Shown here piece after piece: positions 35,930 to 43,370 of a DNA stretch of 64,000 bases (within the stretch, counting starts at the first letter, position 1; every line of letters begins with the position of its first letter). The stretch spans positions 2,666,001 through 2,730,000 of the forward strand of contig CP119326.1 in assembly GCA_029202665.1 (NCBI GenBank). Reading direction: 5' to 3'. This DNA comes from Candidatus Brevundimonas colombiensis (GTDB lineage Bacteria; Pseudomonadota; Alphaproteobacteria; Caulobacterales; Caulobacteraceae). A program made the translations under genes and the position numbers. Below the pieces are notes generated by a model. The model had not been told where the DNA came from. It did not search any database and saw only the letters and a list, made by a program, of their open reading frames with translations.

Positions 35930-38908
35930 ATGGCTTCAGCGGCCTGTATTCGCACGCGCCTTGCGCTTTCTGCATCGGCCACCGCTCTCCTGATGACCGG
36001 CGCACCGGCATTCGCGCAGACGGCGACGCCCCAGGCCAATCCGCCGGCCGCCGTCGTGGACGACATCATCGTCACCGCGCAGAAGCGCGAGCAGTCCGTT
36101 CAGGACGTGCCGATCGCCGTCACGGCCCTCTCATCCGAAGCGCTGGAGTCGCGTCAGATCGAAGGCGGCTCCGAACTGCTGCGCGCCGTACCAAACGTGA
36201 CCTTCTCCAAGGCCAACTTCAGCATGTACAACTTCTCGATCCGCGGGATCGGGACCAAGGCCGTCTCAGCCTCCAGCGACCCGGCCGTGGCCGTCAGCTT
36301 CAACAACACGCCGCTGATCCGCAACCGCCTGTTCGAGCAGGAGTATCTGGACGTCGATCGCGTAGAGGTGCTGCGCGGACCGCAGGGCACGCTCTACGGC
36401 CGCAACGCCACGGGCGGCGTGGTCAATATGTTCCCCAAACTGCCGGTGTTCCGGTCGGAAGGCTTCGCGACGGGCGAGCTGGGCAACTATGACAGCAAAC
36501 GCGCTCAGGCCATGGTCAACATTCCTCTGGGCGAGACCTTCGCCATGCGTGGCGCATTCGCCTTCACCAAGCGCGACGGCTTCGACTACAACAGTTTCAA
36601 CGACACCCACGTCAACGACCGCGACCTGTTCACCACCCGCCTGTCGGCCCGCTGGGAACCGACCGCCCGGTTCCGCGCCAATGCGATCTGGGAACATTTC
36701 GAGGAAGACGACAACCGCTCGCGCACCGGCAAACAGCTGTGCACGCGCGATCCGGGACCGACCCAGGTGGGGTCGGCGACGGTGCCTGAAGGATTTCTTC
36801 AGGACCAGTTGAGCCAAGGTTGTCTGCCCGGCTCATTGTATGACGACGCCGCATTTGGCACGCCGAACGGTGGATCATTCGGCCCCGTCCGCCTGCTGGC
36901 CATCGCTCCAGGCATCGGTTTCGACAGCGAAACACTGCAATCAAGAACCATCATTCCTTTGGGCAGCGACCCTTATGAGGGGGTCGTCCAATCCAGAAAC
37001 CTGAGAGAAATCGCGACCAATTTCGATCCTTTTTTTAGAGCCAAAAATGACGTTGCTCAGGTCAATCTGGAATTCGATCTGACCGACAACCTTACTCTAT
37101 TTTCCCAGACCGCATACGCCAAAGACGATTACTATGCGTCACAGGACTATGCGCGCTACGTATCCAATCCTACATTCACAGATGCCAATCTGGGAGTAGA
37201 TTTCGATGGAAATCCAACGCCGTCAACCGCCACCCCGGGCGGAATCTATACTGATCCGCAACTCGGTCCATCAGACCGCATCCTTTCAGTCGACCTAAGC
37301 CGTTCGGATAATCGCCAATGGTATCAGGAGTTCCGGTTACAATCCGACATGGGCGGCCGTTTCAACTTCAGCGTCGGCGCCAACTACCTGGATTTCAAAA
37401 CGCAGGATGATTATTTCGTATTCAACAATACGTTTTCTCTGATTGCGGAATATTTCTATAACTTCGCCAATCTTCCTAACGGTGGTCTTGGAACCGCGCC
37501 CTGCACTGACACACGACCGGGAGAGTGCGTCTACGTCGATCCCAATCCACTGGGCGAGATCAATGAAGAGGGTCACAATTACTTCCGCAGCAAGAACGTC
37601 GTCCATACCCGCTCGTGGGCCGTGTTTGGCGAGGGCTATTGGGACCTGACTCCTGACCTGAGATTGACGACCGGGCTACGCTATACGGAAGACCGCAAGG
37701 ACACGACGCCCTACCCCAGCCAGCTTCTGCTTGGCGCAAGGCCCAACGGTCTGCCCGGTCTAGGAACCGGCGGCTATGTGCGTCGGGGCTATTACGCGCT
37801 GCCGGACATCGAGCAGAAGTGGGAGGCGGTCACGGGTCGTATCGTTCTGGATTGGTCGCCGACGCTGTCGTTTACGGACGACACCTTGATCTACGGATCG
37901 CTTTCGCGGGGCTACAAGGGCGGCGGCACCAATCCACCCAGATTGGATCTGAACCCCGCCGTTGTGCAATACCAGCCCCTCGCCAGCACCTTCGAGCCGG
38001 AATATGTCACCGCTATTGAAGTCGGCACGAAGAACACCCTGATGGACGGCGCATTGAGGCTTAACGCCACGGGTTTCTACTACGATTACAAAGACTACCA
38101 GGTTTCCCAGATCGTCGATCGCATCTCGCTGAACGAAAACTTCGACGCCACGATCTGGGGCTTGGAACTGGAAGCGGTCTACAAGCCAACCCCCAATTTC
38201 CAGATCGACGGCAATCTAGGGTATCTGAAAACCCGTGTCGCCGACGGCGAAGGCTCCATCGACGTGATGAACCGGACTCAAGGGAATGAGGACTGGATCA
38301 CCTTGCGCCCCTGGATACAGGTTCCGTCGAACTGTGTCGCGCCCCGTGAACTAGCGCAGCGCATTTTGGACACTAACCTCGGCGACGCACTGACGACGTT
38401 CGCCCTTAGCGCATTGTGCTCTGGCTCGTCACGGTTCGGCACCTTCAACCCCGCCATCAGTTCCAGCCTGCCGTTCTACAACTTCTATCGCTTCACCTAC
38501 GATCCGCTGACCCAAGCCCCCAACGGCGGGCGCGGTTTCGAGGCGGACCTGAGCGGCAACGAACTGCCCAACTCGCCCAACTGGACCGCCAACATCGGGG
38601 CGCAATACACCTGGTTCATGGGCGATTGGGATTTCACAGTTCGCGGCGACTACTATCGCCAGGGCGAAAGCTTCTTCCGAGTCTACAATACCGAGTATGA
38701 TCGGCTTGAGGGCTGGGACAACCTCAACCTTTCAGTGAAGCTGGAAGACACAAGACGGGGCCTGACCCTGCAAGCCTACGTCAAGAACGTCTTCGATGAC
38801 GCGCCGATCGTGGACGCCTTCACCAACTCCGACGACACAGGCCTGACCACCAATGTCTTTACTCTGGATCCCCGGCTGTTCGCCGTGCGCCTGACCAAGA
38901 GCTTCTAA
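35930..38908 (+). CDS. TonB-dependent receptor
   Basis: A 992-residue outer-membrane receptor. Signal peptide to AFAQ (residue 29), TonB-box-like DDIIVTAQKREQSVQDVPIAVTALS, plug domain (about 50-165) with VEVLRGPQGTLYGRNATGGVVNM, then a 22-strand barrel ending in Phe (RLTKSF). It imports a specific substrate, perhaps that of the divergent dehydrogenase. The ATG follows AGGGAGGACTTC. The stretch from about 36,850 to 37,500 is visibly more AT-rich than the flanks, suggesting a recombined loop region. A terminator follows. Confidence 0.94.
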   Translation: MASAACIRTRLALSASATALLMTGAPAFAQTATPQANPPAAVVDDIIVTAQKREQSVQDVPIAVTALSSEALESRQIEGGSELLRAVPNVTFSKANFSMYNFSIRGIGTKAVSASSDPAVAVSFNNTPLIRNRLFEQEYLDVDRVEVLRGPQGTLYGRNATGGVVNMFPKLPVFRSEGFATGELGNYDSKRAQAMVNIPLGETFAMRGAFAFTKRDGFDYNSFNDTHVNDRDLFTTRLSARWEPTARFRANAIWEHFEEDDNRSRTGKQLCTRDPGPTQVGSATVPEGFLQDQLSQGCLPGSLYDDAAFGTPNGGSFGPVRLLAIAPGIGFDSETLQSRTIIPLGSDPYEGVVQSRNLREIATNFDPFFRAKNDVAQVNLEFDLTDNLTLFSQTAYAKDDYYASQDYARYVSNPTFTDANLGVDFDGNPTPSTATPGGIYTDPQLGPSDRILSVDLSRSDNRQWYQEFRLQSDMGGRFNFSVGANYLDFKTQDDYFVFNNTFSLIAEYFYNFANLPNGGLGTAPCTDTRPGECVYVDPNPLGEINEEGHNYFRSKNVVHTRSWAVFGEGYWDLTPDLRLTTGLRYTEDRKDTTPYPSQLLLGARPNGLPGLGTGGYVRRGYYALPDIEQKWEAVTGRIVLDWSPTLSFTDDTLIYGSLSRGYKGGGTNPPRLDLNPAVVQYQPLASTFEPEYVTAIEVGTKNTLMDGALRLNATGFYYDYKDYQVSQIVDRISLNENFDATIWGLELEAVYKPTPNFQIDGNLGYLKTRVADGEGSIDVMNRTQGNEDWITLRPWIQVPSNCVAPRELAQRILDTNLGDALTTFALSALCSGSSRFGTFNPAISSSLPFYNFYRFTYDPLTQAPNGGRGFEADLSGNELPNSPNWTANIGAQYTWFMGDWDFTVRGDYYRQGESFFRVYNTEYDRLEGWDNLNLSVKLEDTRRGLTLQAYVKNVFDDAPIVDAFTNSDDTGLTTNVFTLDPRLFAVRLTKSF

Positions 38909-38950
38909 GGCGCAAAACACCTCGTCGGCGCGCCGGCGGAATCGGCCTCA

Positions 38951-38977
38951 CCCGATCGCATTCGCGGTCGGGATTTT
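38951..38977 (+). terminator. Rho-independent terminator of the TonB receptor
   Basis: CCCGATCGC / GCGGTCGGG (one G-U) with loop ATTC, then ATTTTC, about 45 bases after the stop codon. Confidence 0.65.
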
Positions 38978-39123
38978 CGGCCTGGAATCCTCTTACCTCG
39001 TTGAAAGGTAACAATTTTTCTCTTGACTCGCCAGTCCTTACGTCGCTGTTAATAGGCGTCCGAACATTAGGACAGTCCAAATTTTCATAGGGCCGACGAA
39101 GGCCCGCACTAGGGAGGACTATC

Positions 39124-39600
39124 ATGATCAAGACACTTTCCTTCGCCGCTGCAGCCCTCGCGACGGTCGCCCTCGCGTCGCCATCGTTTGCCCAGTCGTT
39201 CTCACCCAGTACGGGGAACCTGTCGGGTTCCGGCGTTGTCCAGCTTCAACAGACGACCAATGTGAACTGCAACGTCTCCATCACGGCGTCGCCGGGCGCA
39301 ACGAGTCGGCCTATCCCGACCCGCAGCATCAGCGCCGGCGATTTCCTATGTATCGCAGTGGCGCCCTACGGCTCCTGGTCAGCGAATGTCGTGCCGGGAT
39401 CGACCACGTCGATCTCGCTGACCATCGGCGCCAACACGGTCGCCAACGACCCGTGCTACGGCACGGTGGTGGTCGCATGGAACAACACGACCCGCACGGC
39501 TACCTTCAACAACAATGTGCTGCCGCCCGTGAATGCCGGCGGCCTGAACTGCACCATCGTCAGCGGCTCCATCCGTATCCCCGGCCTGCAGATCCTTTAG
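39124..39600 (+). CDS. Secreted PraB-like protein, 158 aa
   Basis: Signal peptide MIKTLSFAAAALATVALASPSFAQ, then a Ser/Thr/Gly/Asn-rich beta-type domain with four Cys (VNCNV, DFLCIAV, NDPCYGT, GLNCTIV). The pattern SFSPxxGxLxGSG..LxQ...VNCN resembles proteins related to the Pseudomonas alkane-oxidation activator PraB, but this is from memory and weak. The Shine-Dalgarno AGGGAGG lies 7 bases upstream and a strong terminator follows, so it is a single transcription unit that may be well expressed. Function unknown. Confidence 0.75.
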   Translation: MIKTLSFAAAALATVALASPSFAQSFSPSTGNLSGSGVVQLQQTTNVNCNVSITASPGATSRPIPTRSISAGDFLCIAVAPYGSWSANVVPGSTTSISLTIGANTVANDPCYGTVVVAWNNTTRTATFNNNVLPPVNAGGLNCTIVSGSIRIPGLQIL

Positions 39601-39641
39601 TCCCGACGCTGTCTGGCGCTCGCGGAAACCTGAAAAGCCTT

Positions 39642-39671
39642 GGCTGGGCGTCTTCGACGCCCAGCCTTTTT
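39642..39671 (+). terminator. Rho-independent terminator of the PraB-like gene
   Basis: Perfect 11-bp stem GGCTGGGCGTC / GACGCCCAGCC, loop TTC, then TTTTT. Confidence 0.9.
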
Positions 39672-39771
39672 CGCCTTCTCGACACGCCATGCCAGCACGC
39701 ATGATCCGCACAAGGTTACGCCGGCTCAATGTTCCGGTCTTGATGCTCAGCAGATCGGGGTGATCGCGTAG

Positions 39772-41901
39772 ATGCTGTCCTGCCTGTCCTTCGTCGCCTT
39801 GGCCGCGTTCGCGCAAGACGCTGAGGTCGCCGCCCCGGCGCAGCTCGACGACGTCGTCGTGGTCGGACGGCGGGGCGCCGCCAGAGTGGCGCCCGAACGC
39901 GAGCTTGGCGTCGAGGAGATCGACAATATCGGCGCCTACGACATCGGCGAGGTCATCAATCGCATCAGCGAAAACCTGGGCCTTCCGGAGCCGCCCTTGG
40001 TTATTGTCAACGGTCGTCGGGTGGTCGATCCCCGGAACTTCCTCGGCTTCCCGCCAGACGCCTTGTCCCGGCTCGAAATCCTGCCTCAACAGGCGGGGGC
40101 GACCTATGGCGCCGCCCCCTCCCGGCGAGTGGTCAACATCGTTCTCGTTCCCGAGTTCAGAAGCCGCGACGGTCTGGCCCGCGCGTCGCGACCGACCAGC
40201 GGCGGAACCTCGACCCTGGCGGTCGACGCCCGCCAATCTCAGTTGAAAGACACCGACACGCTCCAATTCGGCCTCGAGGCGGGGCGCACGACCTCGCTCA
40301 GGGCGGACGAGCGATCGGGCCTCATCAGGGACAATCCCGCGCGTGAAGGCACCACGTTGCGCCCCGCAACCCGGACAGCCGCGGCGAACCTGTCGATGAC
40401 GGGCGCCATCGGCGAATGGACGACATCGCTGACCGCCAGCGCACAGGAACAGCGCAGCCGGTTCTCATCGCAAGTCGGGGGAACCGCGCTCGATACGCGA
40501 CAGTCGACCAGCATCCTCAACGCGAGCGGCGGCGTCAGCGGTTCAGCCTATGGCTGGTCAGTCCGGATGGGGCTGGATGTCGTCGGCAGCGAAAGCCGAC
40601 AAAAAGGCATTCTGGACCTTACCGCCCGAACTCTATCGGGCGTGGCGACCCTGTCCGCCGACCGGACACTGATCGACCTGCCGGCGGGGCCGATGCTGAT
40701 GACAGTGGATGCGCAATACTCGCGCGCCCGAAACGAGACCGACGCCTCGGGCTTGGAGGCGGCCCAGCCATCGGCGGCCCAGTCATCGGCGGCGCTCGAT
40801 GTGAGGTCTGGCCTGACGCTGCCGGTCTGGTCGACGCAACACGGCGAGCGAGGGGGCGGTTGGGGCGACCTCTCTGTCACGCTGGGCGGGCGGCTGAGAA
40901 CGCTGGACACCGCGGGCGCGGACGGTCAGGGGTTTAACGTCGGCTTCGCCTGGACACCGACGGGCCGGTATCGCTTTACGGGGCAATGGTCTCGCGCCAC
41001 GGACGCTCCGACCAGCGATCAAAGGTTCGCTCCGATCCTCTATGGCGCGCCGCAGACTATCTATGACTTCCGATCCGGCGAGGCCGTGGAGATACTGCCC
41101 CTCCTAGGCGGGAACCCAAGCCTTCGGGCGCAGGAAACACAATCGGCGTCGATCGGAGCCTCGGCCGGACCGTTCGGTCGTTGGGGCATCCAAGGCAACG
41201 TCGATCTTCAGAGCATGCGATCGACCGACGCCATTGGCGCCCTGCCCGCCTTGACCCCGGCGACCGAGGCCGCGTTTCCAGACCGATACATCAGAGACGG
41301 GACCGGGCGTCTGCTCGCCATCGACCAGCGCGCGATCAATCTGCAGGAGATCGCGTCCGACAGCCTCTCATCCGGCCTGACCGCCAACATCCCCTTGGGC
41401 GACACTGCGACATCCAGGCGAGGCTCGATCCAAGTCTCGCTCACCCACACCTGGCGCCTGGCGGATCGTCTGACGATCCGCGACGACCTTCCCGCTTTCG
41501 ATCAACTGGCCGGCGATGGCGGCGGGATCTCCCGGCATCAGGCGACCTTGAGAATGGACGGCCGTCTGGGGCGTTGGGGGGCGAACCTCAGTGCCGCCTG
41601 GCGCAGCAGCGCCCGAATTCGCCTCGATGTCGGCCAGGACGGATCGCAAGACCTCCTCTTGTCGCCCCTGACAACCCTCGGCCTCAAGATCAGCACCACG
41701 CTGGAGACGAAGCAGACGGCGACGACGGAGGCTGGCCGGCGTCGAAACGACGGTCTGCGCCTGGAACTGGAAATCGAGAACCTGTTCGACGCCAGACCAG
41801 AGGCGCGTCTTGGCGATGGATCCCCCGCTCCAGGCTATGGCCGTAATGACAGAGACCCGCTAGGCCGAACGATACGCATCACGGCAAGCCGCCGCTTCTG
41901 A
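39772..41901 (+). CDS. TonB-dependent receptor-like outer-membrane protein, 709 aa
   Basis: A plug-like N-terminus with VVVVGRRG, YDIGEVINRISENLGLPEPPLVIVNGRRV and SRLEILPQQAGATYGAAPSRRVVNIVL, then a beta-rich barrel ending in Phe (ITASRRF) with ENLFDA near the C-terminus. It is shorter than classic receptors and departs from the standard plug, as in the atypical receptors of sphingomonads and caulobacters. The ATG follows an in-frame stop directly, so no earlier start exists. The signal peptide (LSCLSFVALAAFAQ) lacks the usual basic residues, which is odd: a short frame with basic residues ends 8 bases before, so an N-terminal frameshift is possible. Confidence 0.8.
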   Translation: MLSCLSFVALAAFAQDAEVAAPAQLDDVVVVGRRGAARVAPERELGVEEIDNIGAYDIGEVINRISENLGLPEPPLVIVNGRRVVDPRNFLGFPPDALSRLEILPQQAGATYGAAPSRRVVNIVLVPEFRSRDGLARASRPTSGGTSTLAVDARQSQLKDTDTLQFGLEAGRTTSLRADERSGLIRDNPAREGTTLRPATRTAAANLSMTGAIGEWTTSLTASAQEQRSRFSSQVGGTALDTRQSTSILNASGGVSGSAYGWSVRMGLDVVGSESRQKGILDLTARTLSGVATLSADRTLIDLPAGPMLMTVDAQYSRARNETDASGLEAAQPSAAQSSAALDVRSGLTLPVWSTQHGERGGGWGDLSVTLGGRLRTLDTAGADGQGFNVGFAWTPTGRYRFTGQWSRATDAPTSDQRFAPILYGAPQTIYDFRSGEAVEILPLLGGNPSLRAQETQSASIGASAGPFGRWGIQGNVDLQSMRSTDAIGALPALTPATEAAFPDRYIRDGTGRLLAIDQRAINLQEIASDSLSSGLTANIPLGDTATSRRGSIQVSLTHTWRLADRLTIRDDLPAFDQLAGDGGGISRHQATLRMDGRLGRWGANLSAAWRSSARIRLDVGQDGSQDLLLSPLTTLGLKISTTLETKQTATTEAGRRRNDGLRLELEIENLFDARPEARLGDGSPAPGYGRNDRDPLGRTIRITASRRF

Positions 41902-42112
41902 CATCGGGGCGGTCGGTCCAGGTGTTTGGGCCCGGCATTTGACGGTGCGATCTTTTCCAATGGAAGTAAGCGCTATGGGCCCAGATACTGCACAGAAGCG
42001 CCCGCACGACTGAGGTCGTCCGTAGGATGGCGACGCCCTGTCGCTTGAAAGCCTTTGAACCGATGATCCGGCGCGTCTTCTTGGGAACAGGCGCCGAGAC
42101 AGGAAGCGCTTC

Positions 42113-43276
42113 TCAGGGCCTTGCTGGTATCTGCGGCGGGAAGTCCAATTCGAAATCCGACAGACCAGGAGCCACGCCAAAGGTCGCCTGCCCGTCTCGG
42201 CCGGCGTAACGGTCCAGCAGCGGCGAATAGGTGTAGAAATGCATCTTACGCCGCGCCACGTCGAAGCGGATGAACCTCAGCCACCCGGCCCCGCCGTTGG
42301 CGGACCCCGCCTGGCCGTCCGGACCGACCGTGTTGGCCTGATAGTCCTGAAGCACCTGATAGACGGGATGTCCGGCGTCGTTGCGGTCGATCCTCAGGTT
42401 CTCGCCCAGCGAAACGCCATCGACCGCGGGCAGATAGGCGTGGCCGCTCAGCACCATGAAGATCATGGGGTTCTTGCGGATGAAGCGATCCCACACCTGA
42501 TCCGGCGATAGATGATCGGTTCCGGCGAAGCTGTTGGCGGTGCTGTCGCCCCGCTGGGTTTCGCCGGTCTTGCTGGGCGACAGCCATTCGTGAGTGGTGA
42601 CGATGACCGGCAGGCCGGCATGGGCGTCCAGAACGTCCTGCGCCCAGTCCAGGACGCTGGCGGGCGGATCCATCTCCAACGACAGATGCAGATACGGCTG
42701 CCCGTCGCCGATAAAGGTCTGCCAGCTGTTCAGCCCATTGGGCGAGGCGCCGCCATACCAGTCCCTGCCGACGAAATGATGCGAGTTCGGCCCGAAATAG
42801 AAGCCCCAGGCGCGACCGCCGGACAGGGGACGCGAGGCGCCCGGACCACCCTCTTCCGACCACCAGGAATAGTTGTCGTAATCGTGGTTGCCCGGCGACA
42901 TGCCGAAAGGAAGGCCGCTGCGGCTCAGGATCGAGATGGCGCGGTTGGCGATGTCCCACTCTGCGCGGACATCCATGATCCGCGCCGGGGTCGTGTCCGT
43001 GGCCGGAACGCGGAAACGGCCGTCGCCGTGCTGAACGATGTCGCCGACGAAGGTGACGAAGACGATGGCCTTGGCGTCGCGCTGGTCGGCCAGATACTGC
43101 ATCTCCTGGGCGAAAGTCTCTTCGCCGCGCGGCTGGACCAGGGTCACGTCGGAATAGTTCTGGGTGTCCGGCACGACCGCGACCGTGAAGTCCTGGGCGT
43201 AGGCGGCGCCCGCCAGCCCCAGAGACGATGCGGCCAGCATCGTTCCAAGGGTTCGAATCCAGCGCGACATCATCAT
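42113..43276 (-). CDS. Secreted metallophosphoesterase
   Basis: A 387-residue calcineurin-like phosphoesterase with signal peptide ending GAAYAQ. All metal-site motifs are present in order: VVPDTQNYS, FVTFVGDIVQHGD, GMSPGNHDYD, VIVTTHEWL and MVLSGHAYL. Such secreted enzymes release phosphate from nucleotides, phytate or phosphodiesters. Of several tandem ATGs (MMM) the first is chosen, 8 bases after GGAG. It follows a TonB receptor in the same direction, separated by a long hairpin, so uptake and dephosphorylation of a phosphorylated nutrient may be linked. Confidence 0.88.
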   Translation of the reverse strand: MMMSRWIRTLGTMLAASSLGLAGAAYAQDFTVAVVPDTQNYSDVTLVQPRGEETFAQEMQYLADQRDAKAIVFVTFVGDIVQHGDGRFRVPATDTTPARIMDVRAEWDIANRAISILSRSGLPFGMSPGNHDYDNYSWWSEEGGPGASRPLSGGRAWGFYFGPNSHHFVGRDWYGGASPNGLNSWQTFIGDGQPYLHLSLEMDPPASVLDWAQDVLDAHAGLPVIVTTHEWLSPSKTGETQRGDSTANSFAGTDHLSPDQVWDRFIRKNPMIFMVLSGHAYLPAVDGVSLGENLRIDRNDAGHPVYQVLQDYQANTVGPDGQAGSANGGAGWLRFIRFDVARRKMHFYTYSPLLDRYAGRDGQATFGVAPGLSDFELDFPPQIPARP

Positions 43277-43312
43277 CGGTGCGTCTCCAGAATACGGTCT
43301 TGTATCACGCAC

Positions 43313-43352
43313 GACGGCCCCTTTTTCGCGCGGGTGCGAAAAAGGGGCCGTC
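43313..43352 (-). terminator. 17-bp perfect hairpin between the TonB receptor and the phosphoesterase gene
   Basis: GACGGCCCCTTTTTCGC pairs exactly with its complement around a 6-base loop, directly after the receptor's stop codon. The T run is inside the stem instead of after it, so it may terminate partially or block 3' exonucleases. It lies just ahead of the phosphoesterase start. Confidence 0.65.
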
Positions 43353-43370
43353 GGCGCCGACTTGAGGGCG

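Noticed and set aside
42246..42959. 237-codon minus-strand frame within the phosphoesterase
   Set aside because: Out-of-frame shadow of the metallophosphoesterase, whose metal motifs are complete in the main frame.
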